This document shows, one piece after another, positions 41,875-50,149 of a stretch of 64,000 bases of DNA (position 1 is the stretch's first letter; the number at the start of each line of letters is the position of its first letter). The DNA lies in assembly GCF_004405105.1 (NCBI RefSeq), contig NZ_SORW01000005.1, positions 1-64,000 of the forward strand, in the 5' to 3' direction. The notes below the pieces were generated by a model. That model saw only the letters and a list, made by a program, of their open reading frames with translations. It did not search any database and had not been told where the DNA came from. This DNA is from Jeotgalibacillus sp. R-1-5s-1 (GTDB lineage Bacteria; Bacillota; Bacilli; Bacillales; Jeotgalibacillaceae). Position numbers and translations under genes: made by a program.

Positions 41875-44800
41875 CTCGATCAGAAAAAACTTTATGAACC
41901 TCACATATAAAATTCTGATCCCTGTTTTTGTTTTAGCTGCAGGACTGTTTATTTTCTTAAGTATTGAAAATCAGCAGATTGAAAATGATTATAAAGCGCT
42001 CCAACAAAAAAGTGATGTAATAGTAGAGCTTGAAGAGAGTGTTAGAGGTATTTTCTTTAGAGCGAGAGGCTATTATGCTTTTCAGCTTGATGTGGAAAGA
42101 GAGCAGCTGGATCAGGAAATACAGCGCTTTGGCGGGGCTATCGCTGCAGCGAAAGAGCTGCCTCTTGAACCGGATGAACGTCAGCTGATCAATGATCTGG
42201 ATGCTTTTATGACACAGTATTTCAATGAACTGCTTCCGAACGCACTCGAGTTTGTGGAAAATGATGATTATGAAGGTTTGCAGGCATATTCAGCAAGTGG
42301 CGTAAATGTATCAGTAAATGAATTTTTAACATTTGCGGGAGATTTTCGTGACCGGAACAGAATGTTAACGCAGCAATCCATTGAGGAAACCATACAGCAT
42401 AACATCATGACATTTTTGCTGTTTGGAGGATTAATGCTGTTGTTGATGATTATTTTATTCATCATGATGAGAACGATTCTGAAGTCTATCGTTCGTCCGG
42501 TTGAAAAGCTGACAGAAGCTTCTCTTGCAATACAGCAGGGAAGGGAATTTGAGCTTGATCCTGTTTTACAGGGTGCTCAGGGAGAAGTAGGTGTACTCGT
42601 AAAGGCTTTTGATAATATGAAATTGTCTATCTCTCATAAAGAAGATGAACTCAGTGCTCAGAATGAGGAGCTGACGGCACAACAATTGGCTCTTCATGAA
42701 CAGCAGGACCAATTGAGGGATCAGCTCCGGCAAATTGAGGCAACCTCGCAGGCACTCGACAGAACGCTTATGGTAGTTACCGTCAATTCAAACCGTATCA
42801 TTACGAAAGCCAACCGGATCATTTGTGAAAAACTCGGTTACTCCAGTGATGAACTGCAAGGGAAAACAACGAGAATCTTTCGCACAGGAAGCCGTCCGGA
42901 TTCTTACTTTGAGCAAATGTGGCAGCAGTTGAATTTCGGCATGATTTTCAATGCTGACGTACAATTGCGCAAAAAAGATGGAGGCATTGTCTACGCAAAT
43001 ATGGCTATGGTTCCTTATTTGGATGAAACGGGCCATGCGTATGAATTTATCATGATTGCGCAGGATATTTCACATTCAAAGCTGGCTGAGGAAGAGTTGA
43101 ACAGGACGCTTCAGATTACGAAAGAAACGAAGGAACAATTGGAGCTTTATAATGAGCTGAATCAGTCACTTGTAGCAACTTTTAATAAATATGAATTTCT
43201 GGATAACACGATAGCGTATTTAAACAGAATGTATGAGTTTGACCGCAGTATGCTCTATCTGGCGGACAGGAGTGTATATTCCGCTTACAATGTGACAACA
43301 GAGCGGATCAATGAAGTTTTAAAAGAACCCTTTGATTTTACCAATACCATTAAGGGGCTGACGATTCGTAAAAAGTTATCTCCATCTTATGACCAGACGC
43401 TGAATGATGTACCTGAGTATACCTACGAATTAAAGACTGTTGTAGCCAACAACGAAGGAAAAACGCTGGCAGTTTTCAGGGCGGAACGTGCGGGTAATTC
43501 ATTTTCAGAGAAAGAGTGCGAAGAGCTGACAGGTATTTTTAACAGAATCTCGATTGCGTTTGACAGGATTCTTGCGTACGAGGAAATTGAATATTCCCGT
43601 AAACTGAATCAGGAGATTCTAGATAATATGACAGAAGGATTGCAGCTTGTAGACCGGGATGGCTGCATGATTCAGCATAACAAGCCTCTTTGTGACATGA
43701 TGGGAGAACCTTATGAGAACAAGAAGGTGGATTGTGATGCCTGGCTTAATAAAATTACCGGAATGGCAGAAGAACCTGAAATGCTGCAGACGTTTTTTAA
43801 AACAGCTTTTTCAGAAGAAATTACGGGGGTAAAGACGATCCGTTACACAACAAATGAGGAGCACCCGAAAGTCATCGATATTTATGCGACGACTATTTTC
43901 AGGGGAACCAAGAGAGTCGGCACCATTTTTGTGTATCGTGATATCACCCGTGATTATGAAGTCGACCGGATGAAGTCAGAGCTTGTCAGCACAGTGAGTC
44001 ACGAGCTGAGAACTCCTTTGTCAAGTGTGCTTGGATTTACAGAGCTGCTATTAACAAAAGAAGTAAAGCCTGAGAAACAGAAACGTTATATTCAAACGAT
44101 TCATAAAGAAGCTCGGAGGCTGACAAACCTTATCAATGATTTTCTTGATTTGCAACGGATGGAGTCGGGCCGTCAGGAGTATCATATGGAGCAGGTTCAA
44201 ATGAATGAGATCATCTTAAAAACGATCGAAAGTATTCAAATACCATCGTCTCATCATGTGATTTTTAACGACGAAGCTCCTTCAACTATTGTTAATGCAG
44301 ATCAGGACAGACTGACACAGGTATTAACCAATCTGATCAGCAACGCGATTAAGTTTTCTCCGGATGGCGGAGATGTCATCATCAGAACAAAAAGCAGTCC
44401 TTCGGGATTAATGGTTTCGATTCAGGATCAGGGACTGGGTATCCCAAAGGATCAGCTTCAGGGGCTTTTCCAGAAGTTTAAACGGATTGATAATAGTGAA
44501 AGAAGAAAAATCGGTGGAACCGGCCTGGGTCTTGCCATTTGTAAAGAGATCATTAATCATCATGATGGGACCATCTGGGCAGAGTCGAGTGATGGTTCCG
44601 GTTCAACGTTCTCATTTGTTCTGCCTGTTGATCAGCAATCAGAAGCAGCGGCAACGGTGGAGCTGACTGATGATGGGCAGCAGGCACGCGTATTGATCCT
44701 GGAGGACGATATGAGTCTTGCGCTTCTTTTATCAGATGAACTCAAGTCAAACGGCTACTCAGTGGTTCATCACCTTGATCCGAAACGGGCGATCCATGAT

Positions 44801-45046
44801 GTGAGAAATGGCAGGATTACGTCTGTGGTGGTTGACCTGTCTCTGAGTGGCGAGCTCGATGGCTGGGATGTCATTAAAGAGCTGAGAGAGGATCCGGCTA
44901 CCTCGTCTATCCCTATTGTCATTTCATCAGCGCTGGATCGTGATTATGAAAAAATGAGAGAGTATAAGATTGAGCATTATCTTTTGAAGCCTTATCCTCC
45001 TGAAGTGCTTTCTGACATACTCAGAACGGAGGAGCGGGAGGACTGA
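41864..45046 (+). CDS. Hybrid sensor histidine kinase (TM-HAMP-PAS-GAF-PAS-HisKA-HATPase-REC)
   Basis: 1060 residues. TM1 lies at about 14-34, an extracellular helical sensor of about 150 residues (CHASE3-like) follows, then TM2 (about 187-208), HAMP and a coiled coil. Next come PAS (about 300-420), a GAF-like region (about 440-585) and a second PAS (about 590-705). HisKA has phospho-His in VSHELRTPLSSVLGF, and HATPase has NLISNAIKFSPDGG and GGTGLGLAICKEI. The C-terminal receiver keeps LEDD, phospho-Asp in VVDLSLSG and Lys in LLKPYPPEV. ATG at 41864 has GGAGGGG seven bases upstream and overlaps the receiver gene. It likely relays phosphate to that receiver and may gate the cyclase; this is inference. 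Confidence 0.88.
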   Translation: MNNNSIRKNFMNLTYKILIPVFVLAAGLFIFLSIENQQIENDYKALQQKSDVIVELEESVRGIFFRARGYYAFQLDVEREQLDQEIQRFGGAIAAAKELPLEPDERQLINDLDAFMTQYFNELLPNALEFVENDDYEGLQAYSASGVNVSVNEFLTFAGDFRDRNRMLTQQSIEETIQHNIMTFLLFGGLMLLLMIILFIMMRTILKSIVRPVEKLTEASLAIQQGREFELDPVLQGAQGEVGVLVKAFDNMKLSISHKEDELSAQNEELTAQQLALHEQQDQLRDQLRQIEATSQALDRTLMVVTVNSNRIITKANRIICEKLGYSSDELQGKTTRIFRTGSRPDSYFEQMWQQLNFGMIFNADVQLRKKDGGIVYANMAMVPYLDETGHAYEFIMIAQDISHSKLAEEELNRTLQITKETKEQLELYNELNQSLVATFNKYEFLDNTIAYLNRMYEFDRSMLYLADRSVYSAYNVTTERINEVLKEPFDFTNTIKGLTIRKKLSPSYDQTLNDVPEYTYELKTVVANNEGKTLAVFRAERAGNSFSEKECEELTGIFNRISIAFDRILAYEEIEYSRKLNQEILDNMTEGLQLVDRDGCMIQHNKPLCDMMGEPYENKKVDCDAWLNKITGMAEEPEMLQTFFKTAFSEEITGVKTIRYTTNEEHPKVIDIYATTIFRGTKRVGTIFVYRDITRDYEVDRMKSELVSTVSHELRTPLSSVLGFTELLLTKEVKPEKQKRYIQTIHKEARRLTNLINDFLDLQRMESGRQEYHMEQVQMNEIILKTIESIQIPSSHHVIFNDEAPSTIVNADQDRLTQVLTNLISNAIKFSPDGGDVIIRTKSSPSGLMVSIQDQGLGIPKDQLQGLFQKFKRIDNSERRKIGGTGLGLAICKEIINHHDGTIWAESSDGSGSTFSFVLPVDQQSEAAATVELTDDGQQARVLILEDDMSLALLLSDELKSNGYSVVHHLDPKRAIHDVRNGRITSVVVDLSLSGELDGWDVIKELREDPATSSIPIVISSALDRDYEKMREYKIEHYLLKPYPPEVLSDILRTEERED

Positions 45047-45070
45047 CCCGTTACCGGAGTGTGAAATAGT

Positions 45071-45107
45071 AAAGCCTTCTCCATATTTGATATGGGGAAG
45101 GCTTTTT
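45071..45107 (+). terminator. Terminator of the signalling operon
   Basis: Long stem AAAGCCTTCTCCATAT/ATATGGGGAAGGCTTT with a TTG loop and T5. Confidence 0.88.
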
Positions 45108-45173
45108 GTCTTTAAGAGCGCATTTCTAACAGATTTTCCATCCCGTCACCTTACTTTACTGATCAGGAGGTTC

Positions 45174-45593
45174 TTAAAGCGTATTCCGTCCTGATTGAAA
45201 CTCATAATTCCGCTTGATCATGCCCGTTGAACGCTTAAGGTCAAAAGCATCGTAATAATCCTGAAGCTCTTCATCACACATCAAATCAATCATATACAAA
45301 TCATCCAGTTCATCCAGCATGCGTTTAACGAGCTCTTTTCCAATTCCCTGCTTTTTGTAGTCAGGCAGTACTTCTAATAGTGGAATATAAGCAGAGAGAA
45401 TGCCATCACTGATTGCTGTGATAAAACCTGTTACCTGATTTGTCTCCTCTTCAATCGCAATCACTGTGCGATAGCTGTTTTGTAAAATCTGCAGGTGTTT
45501 CTCACGAGATGGAGGGTTTGGCCACCCGTCAAAAAAGCCCTCCAGCATAGCAGGTGTAATGCCTTCTGTTGATGTCTGGTAAAGCATGTTCAT
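45174..45593 (-). CDS. GNAT family N-acetyltransferase
   Basis: A 139-residue single-domain acetyltransferase. Seen: VIAIEEETNQVTGFITAISDG (strands 2-4), the acetyl-CoA loop PDYKKQGIGKELVKRMLDEL near residue 85, and MCDEELQDYYDAFDLKRSTGMIKRN at the end, where the usual aromatic pair lies. The substrate is unknown. AAGGAGG precedes the ATG at 45593 by four bases; a second ATG two codons later (45587) is an alternative. Confidence 0.82.
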   Translation of the reverse strand: MNMLYQTSTEGITPAMLEGFFDGWPNPPSREKHLQILQNSYRTVIAIEEETNQVTGFITAISDGILSAYIPLLEVLPDYKKQGIGKELVKRMLDELDDLYMIDLMCDEELQDYYDAFDLKRSTGMIKRNYEFQSGRNTL

Positions 45594-45812
45594 CAGTCCT
45601 CCTTCTTTCATGGACAGTCAGGTTAATGGTTTTTGACAGAGAAAAGTGCCGGTATCAGTATTAAACTTGATCTGGACGACTTCTCTTTAAAAATGAGATT
45701 CGACAAAAAGATATAAAATCCTTTTATGATAGTGAATATGCCTGATTGGCAAATGCCTGTTCCGTTTCGGGCTGTGGTCTGTCATAGTAAAAGAAAAAGG
45801 GGAGTGGATACA

Positions 45813-46772
45813 ATGAAAACAGCCATGTTAAGCAGATGGCATGTACATGCCGACGATTATGTGAAGGAAGCACTGGCTCATCCTGAAATTGACGTTTGTG
45901 CTGTGTGGGACGAAGATGCTAAAAGAGGTCAGGAATGGGCAGATGAATTAGGTGTACCTTTTTATGAGAAACTGGACGATCTTCTTAACCGCAGTGACAT
46001 AGAAGCAGTAATTGTGGATACTCCTACTGTTATGCACAAAGAGGTGATCATTAAAGCGGCGAAAAAGAGAAAACACATCTTCTCAGAAAAAGTACTGGGA
46101 CTTACAGTGAAAGAGTGTGAGGAGATTTTTCATGCTGTGGATGAAGCGGATGTTCATCTTATGCTTTCTCTGCCAAGGCTCTCAGCTGATTATTATTTGC
46201 TTGGTCAGCAGCTTGCTGATGAAGGAAAGCTCGGCAGACTGACCTCATTTCGATGCAGAGTGTCTCATAATGGGGCTGTTCCGACAGAGGAGAACCCGCA
46301 AGGATGGCTACCGGCTGCTTTCCTTAAAAAAGAAGAAACAGCAGGTGGCGCCATGATTGATCTTGGAGCACATCCTATTTATCTTGCCAACCGTTTTGGT
46401 GGAGAAGTAAAAGAAGTGAAGGCACTGTTTCACACGGTGTTTGACAGTGAGGTAGACGAGCTTGCCGCAGTTCTGGTGTCATATGACAGCGGATTAATTG
46501 CCGTGATCGAAACCGATTTTGTTTCAAGTGGACTGTTCCATCTGGAGCTTCGGGGGACGGAAGGGAATTATCTTGTAGAAGGTAAAAAGGCGCGTATGCA
46601 AAACGCTGAAACCGGTGGTGATTGGATAGAACCTGAGCTTCCAGCATCTGCATCAAGTGCAATGGAGCAGTGGGTCAACCAGGTTAAAAGAGGTGCAGAG
46701 CCACTCATCACAAGAGAAGATATGCTCAGACTGACTGAAGTGAATGAGCGGGCTTACAGAGGAAGGGAATAG
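45813..46772 (+). CDS. Gfo/Idh/MocA family oxidoreductase
   Basis: A 319-residue NAD(P)-dependent dehydrogenase. The N-terminal Rossmann domain is of the family type (MLSRWHVHADDYVKEALAHPEIDVCAVWDED, then VIVDTPTVMHKEVIIKAAKKRKHIFSEKVL, where the EKP-like motif reads EKV). The C-terminal domain has GGAMIDLGAHPIYLANRFGGEV with the conserved Asp and His. The substrate, probably a sugar or cyclitol, is unknown. ATG at 45813 follows GGGGAG. A GNAT gene starts twelve bases after it and is probably co-transcribed. Confidence 0.85.
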   Translation: MKTAMLSRWHVHADDYVKEALAHPEIDVCAVWDEDAKRGQEWADELGVPFYEKLDDLLNRSDIEAVIVDTPTVMHKEVIIKAAKKRKHIFSEKVLGLTVKECEEIFHAVDEADVHLMLSLPRLSADYYLLGQQLADEGKLGRLTSFRCRVSHNGAVPTEENPQGWLPAAFLKKEETAGGAMIDLGAHPIYLANRFGGEVKEVKALFHTVFDSEVDELAAVLVSYDSGLIAVIETDFVSSGLFHLELRGTEGNYLVEGKKARMQNAETGGDWIEPELPASASSAMEQWVNQVKRGAEPLITREDMLRLTEVNERAYRGRE

Positions 46773-46783
46773 GAGGGAAGAAT

Positions 46784-47341
46784 TTGGAACCGTTTTTTAC
46801 AGAGAGATTGGTTATGAGACCTTATACGCTCAATGATTATGAGGAATACATCAGACAAATGGAGCGGAGGAAGCCTTCTCAGCATCAATATGATGAAGGT
46901 TACATAGACATGAAGGGCTTCACAAAGGAGATGTTTCAGGAAAAGCTTGATCGTTTCCAGCGATGGGCAGAAGACGACCACGTTTATGTGTGGGCTCTAT
47001 TTAAGAAAGAAAATGGAGAATTAATTGGTCACACGGATCTGATGGTTTTGAGCAGGGGAGATACGCAATGGGGTGTCGCAGGTTATGCGCTTCACAACCA
47101 GTTCTGGGGGGAAGGATTTGGAACAGAAGCCCTCAAAGGACTCACAGACATTGCATTTGAAAGGCTGAAGCTTCATCGTCTTGAAGCCCAGATCAATCTA
47201 GATAATGGAGCTTCAATCAAAACAGCAAAACGATCAGGCTTTGAATATGAATGTGTCCGTAAAAACTTTCTTTTCGAAAACGGCTGCTGGACGGATCACG
47301 TCATTTATGTAAAAACAAAAACGGAAACGAGCGCAGTTTAA
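46784..47341 (+). CDS. GNAT family acetyltransferase, RimJ/RimL type
   Basis: 185 residues starting at TTG after AGGAGGG. The opening FFTERLVMRPYTLNDYEEYIRQM is typical of the RimJ/RimL/SpeG-like group. Later elements are AGYALHNQFWGEGFGTEALKGLTDIAF and EAQINLDNGASIKTAKRSGFEYECVRKN. It may acetylate a protein N-terminus or a small amine; the target is unknown. The last codons lie in a bidirectional terminator stem, and the stop overlaps the convergent gene by four bases. Confidence 0.85.
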   Translation: MEPFFTERLVMRPYTLNDYEEYIRQMERRKPSQHQYDEGYIDMKGFTKEMFQEKLDRFQRWAEDDHVYVWALFKKENGELIGHTDLMVLSRGDTQWGVAGYALHNQFWGEGFGTEALKGLTDIAFERLKLHRLEAQINLDNGASIKTAKRSGFEYECVRKNFLFENGCWTDHVIYVKTKTETSAV

Positions 47342-47359
47342 GCGTTCGTTTCCGTTTTT
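47317..47359. terminator. Bidirectional terminator inside two convergent coding ends
   Basis: Arms AAAAACGGAAACGAGCGC and GCGTTCGTTTCCGTTTTT with a seven-base loop. A run precedes and T run follows, so it works on both strands. It overlaps the final codons of both the GNAT gene (+) and the membrane protein gene (-). Confidence 0.85.
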
Positions 47360-47700
47360 CTTTTGCGATTTCTTTTAAAATCCAGCCAGATCCCGATCAC
47401 AATCGCAATCCACAAAAACGGCTGATCAATACTCAGCGGTGTTTCCGTCTCCCCGCCAATCAACTGAAGAAAAATAACCAGTGCTGCAAAATAAATCGTC
47501 ACCGGCAGACCCGTCAGTTCGTCCCGCTTTGAAATAGCAGGATCAAATGTCACAATAGAAACGATTAGAAACAGGCCAAATAAAACAAACAAAAACGGTA
47601 TGGAAAATGGCGTACTGCCTGGAAAGAAAAACATAACAAATACCAGTGTCAATGACGCCAGTGTAAGCAATGAACTAATACGGTTAATCCATAATTTCAT
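47338..47700 (-). CDS. Four-helix membrane protein of unknown function
   Basis: 120 residues with four membrane helices: LLTLASLTLVFVMFFF, IPFLFVLFGLFLIVSIV, VTIYFAALVIFLQLI and FLWIAIVIGIWL. It ends in a basic tail KRNRKRKTE whose codons form one arm of the shared terminator. No family recognised. GGAGGAGG lies before ATG. It is divergent from the rhodanese promoter. Confidence 0.7.
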   Translation of the reverse strand: MKLWINRISSLLTLASLTLVFVMFFFPGSTPFSIPFLFVLFGLFLIVSIVTFDPAISKRDELTGLPVTIYFAALVIFLQLIGGETETPLSIDQPFLWIAIVIGIWLDFKRNRKRKTETNA

Positions 47701-47758
47701 GAAACAGCCTCCTCCTGTTCAGTATAGAAGAACGGGTCACAAAGTGTAAACAAATCTC

Positions 47759-47787
47759 TTGACTACATACCTCTAGGGGTATATATT
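47759..47787 (+). promoter_or_regulatory. Rhodanese-operon promoter with CsoR/CstR-like operator
   Basis: TTGACT (47759-47764), a 17-bp spacer and TATATT (47782-47787) form a strong sigma-A promoter. The spacer holds ATACCTCTAGGGGTAT (47767-47782), close to the ATACC-N-GGGGTAT palindromes bound by CsoR-family persulfide sensors of the CstR group, which control rhodanese genes. No regulator gene is adjacent. Confidence 0.7.
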
Positions 47788-47817
47788 AATTTTGTACAAA
47801 CGAAAGGCGGGAAAGCA

Positions 47818-48189
47818 GTGGAACTGATTTTACTCTTATTGCTATTGTTCAGTATTTCATTTTACAGGCGATACGCACCAGTAAAGGGCGTAGAATGTGT
47901 ACCCGAAGATCAGTTGGCTGAACCGGATCATCAAGTAATTGATCTGCGTGAATACAACGATCCTGACACACGTACTCAAACAACATTTCAACATATTCCT
48001 TACGCTTATTTAAAGCGTTTCTATAAAGAAATTCCCCAAAAAGAAATCCATGTCATCGCATCTGATGAAGTGGACCTGAAATTAGGCATCCGCTTTTTAA
48101 AAAGCAAAGGGTTTCAGGTGAAAAAAATGACGTTATTAATGCCTGCAAAGTCAGGTATATACAAACTGAAAAAGTGTGGAGGATATTAA
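47818..48189 (+). CDS. Membrane-anchored rhodanese-like protein lacking the catalytic Cys
   Basis: 123 residues starting at GTG. An N-terminal anchor helix (ELILLLLLLFSISFYRRYAPVKGV) is followed by a rhodanese fold (DHQVIDLREYNDPDT, ending LRFLKSKGFQVKKM-like). The loop that should contain the active-site Cys reads HVIASDEVDLKLG, so persulfide transfer by the normal route is unlikely. The layout resembles B. subtilis YqhL, which has the Cys. AAAGGCGGG lies upstream. An intact rhodanese gene follows two bases after the stop, suggesting a paired, possibly scaffolding, role. Confidence 0.72.
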   Translation: MELILLLLLLFSISFYRRYAPVKGVECVPEDQLAEPDHQVIDLREYNDPDTRTQTTFQHIPYAYLKRFYKEIPQKEIHVIASDEVDLKLGIRFLKSKGFQVKKMTLLMPAKSGIYKLKKCGGY

Positions 48190-48190
48190 C

Positions 48191-48478
48191 ATGAAAAACA
48201 TTTCCCCGGCAGATGTAGAAAAAAACTATGCTGAACTAAACGTAATTGATGTGCGTGAAACAGATGAAGTCAAAACAGGTAAAATTCCCGGAGCCGTCAA
48301 TATCCCACTCGGTTTGCTCGAATTCCGTAAACAGGAACTCGACAAATCAAAAGAGTACGTAGTCGTCTGTCACGCTGGTGGCCGCAGTGCACAAGCCACT
48401 CAATACATGGAGGACCAGGGCTATCAAGTAACAAACATGACCGGCGGCATGAACAACTGGCAGGGGCCGGTTGAATAA
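48191..48478 (+). CDS. Single-domain rhodanese sulfurtransferase
   Basis: 95 residues. Seen: LNVIDVRETDEVKTGKIPGAVNIPLG, the active-site loop VVVCHAGGRSAQAT with the nucleophile Cys near residue 60, and VTNMTGGMNNWQGPV at the end. It transfers or carries sulfane sulfur. ATG at 48191 lies eight bases after GGAGG at the end of the upstream gene. The CsoR/CstR-like operator in front of the pair suggests induction by persulfides or sulfide. Confidence 0.88.
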   Translation: MKNISPADVEKNYAELNVIDVRETDEVKTGKIPGAVNIPLGLLEFRKQELDKSKEYVVVCHAGGRSAQATQYMEDQGYQVTNMTGGMNNWQGPVE

Positions 48479-48561
48479 TATCATTGATAAATCATTCGTA
48501 TTTATTTTTTTATCTTATAAAAAACATTATAAAGCGGAAATATCAAACAAAGTGCCGGGTC

Positions 48562-48602
48562 ATTCCGAAGCAGGACACCAGCTTAGGATGTTCCTGGCAC
48601 GG
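48562..48602. repeat. Short relative of the GTGCCGGGTCATTCC element
   Basis: GTGCCGGGTCATTCC is followed after about 17 bases by a diverged inverted end GTTCCTGGCAC. It lies between two convergent genes and could act as a hairpin terminator for either; the left arm is identical to that of the 29259-29523 element. Confidence 0.65.
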
Positions 48603-48607
48603 TTATT

Positions 48608-49561
48608 TTAATAGCCCTTATCATAATCCACTAAATTAACAGGCAACAACTGCTGATCTAAAAACGATTCCGCATTCTTCAGAAAAATATCCTCAATCAC
48701 CCTTTTGTTATAATGCTCCGTCGAACCAGCCGTATGAGGCGTAATCATCACATTCTCCATCTCCCATAAAGGACTATCCTCCGGCAGAGGTTCTTTTTCA
48801 AAGACATCCAGACCCGCTCCGGCAATTTCGCCTGTTTGAAGGGCACGAGTAAGAGCAGATTCATCAATGATCTCACCCCGTCCAATGTTAACAAGAAAAC
48901 TGCTTTCCTTCATTTTTGAAAAATGAGCGGACGTAAACAGCTGATTCGTCTCATCAGTCAAAGGCAGCGTAATCACTACATAATCGCACTCAGGGAGAAT
49001 CTCTAACAGATTGTCGACTGTATACATTTCATCAAAATATTCTTCGTTTTCTCCGCTTCTTCTGAATCCTTTTACCGTCATCCCAAATGCTTTTGCGATT
49101 TTTGCTGTTTCTTTTCCAATGGCACCGGCACCGAGTAGTCCAACTGTTTTACCGTGCAGTTCAAGAGACAGCCCGGCGTGATGCCAGGTTTTTGATTGTT
49201 GCTGCCGTGTGTAAGCGTTGATTTTCCTTGTCCAGCCGAGCATGAGTGAGAAGATAGTCTCAGAAATCGGGTAAGCATGGACACCGTTGGCGCTCGTCAA
49301 TATAATATCCCGCTTCTGGAACTCGTCCAGAGGATGTTTATCGACCCCTGCACTCCAGGACTGAACCCATTTTAAGGAGTGAGCTTCTTGCAGATAAGGT
49401 GTCATCGCATTTTTCCAGCCGGCAATGATCGTTGCTTCTTTTATGTATGGTCCCCACTGCTCTTCATCTTTTCCGGTAATGATGTTCCACCCATTAAACG
49501 TTTGTTTTACTTTCTCAACCAGCTCTTCTTCAAGGTTTTGCGCAATAACGACTGTATTCAT
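48608..49561 (-). CDS. D-2-hydroxyacid dehydrogenase
   Basis: A 317-residue NAD-dependent dehydrogenase of the D-isomer family. Seen: SWSAGVDKHPLDEF near residue 70, the Rossmann loop VGLLGAGAIGKETAKIAKAFGM near 145, catalytic Arg in LVNIGRGEIIDESAL near 230, Glu in DVFEKEPLPEDSPLW and His in ITPHTAGSTEHYN near 285. It probably acts on glyoxylate, hydroxypyruvate or another 2-oxoacid; substrate not readable. AGGAGG lies before ATG. The metallophosphoesterase gene lies eleven bases upstream on the same strand, so they are likely co-transcribed. Confidence 0.87.
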   Translation of the reverse strand: MNTVVIAQNLEEELVEKVKQTFNGWNIITGKDEEQWGPYIKEATIIAGWKNAMTPYLQEAHSLKWVQSWSAGVDKHPLDEFQKRDIILTSANGVHAYPISETIFSLMLGWTRKINAYTRQQQSKTWHHAGLSLELHGKTVGLLGAGAIGKETAKIAKAFGMTVKGFRRSGENEEYFDEMYTVDNLLEILPECDYVVITLPLTDETNQLFTSAHFSKMKESSFLVNIGRGEIIDESALTRALQTGEIAGAGLDVFEKEPLPEDSPLWEMENVMITPHTAGSTEHYNKRVIEDIFLKNAESFLDQQLLPVNLVDYDKGY

Positions 49562-49572
49562 TCGATCTCCTC

Positions 49573-50067
49573 CTATTTTTCTTTATAAAAAACAAGTTCC
49601 ACACTGATTGCTTCCTGAATCGTGATGACTGCAAATGAATAGTGCGGCTGCCTTCTTTTATCTGTAGCTGAACCGGGATTAAGTAAGATGGGTCTCTGGT
49701 CATCTCGCAAAACAGGGATATGAGAATGACCGAACAGAATCAGATCCACATCTTCATGTTCAAATGCCTGAAGCGCACGCTTTTCGGTCGTTTGTCCTTT
49801 TCCATGTCCGTGGACGAGACCTACTTTTTTATTTCCCGCCTCCACGATTGTTTTGTCGGGAAGCAGCTCCATGATCTCTCTGCCATCGGTATTTCCGGTT
49901 ACTCCATGCACCGGCGCATAGGATGACAGTTCGTCAAAAACGGCTTTTGTATTCCAGTCACCTGCGTGCAGAATAAGATCTGCATCTTCTAATTCTTTTA
50001 CAAGTGGAAGGGGGAGGTGCTTCGCCATTCGCGGCATATGTGTATCAGATAAAGCAATCACCTTCAA
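49573..50067 (-). CDS. YfcE/YsnB-type metallophosphoesterase
   Basis: 164 residues of the MJ0936/YfcE calcineurin-like family. Metal ligands in order: KVIALSDTH near residue 9, LILHAGDWN near 36, VTGNTDGRE near 60, LVHGHGKGQ near 85 and LFGHSHIPV near 113. A small cytoplasmic phosphodiesterase with a broad or unknown substrate. TTG at 50067 is preferred to the GTG at 50076: the GTG lies in the GAGGTGA site, and the TTG start gives the usual family N-terminus MKVIALSDTH. Confidence 0.83.
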   Translation of the reverse strand: MKVIALSDTHMPRMAKHLPLPLVKELEDADLILHAGDWNTKAVFDELSSYAPVHGVTGNTDGREIMELLPDKTIVEAGNKKVGLVHGHGKGQTTEKRALQAFEHEDVDLILFGHSHIPVLRDDQRPILLNPGSATDKRRQPHYSFAVITIQEAISVELVFYKEK

Positions 50068-50149
50068 AACATTCACCTCTTTGAAATTTTCATGTTAAAC
50101 TTACATTAATTATCATGTAACTTAATCGTTGAGTAAAGGGGATCGTTTT

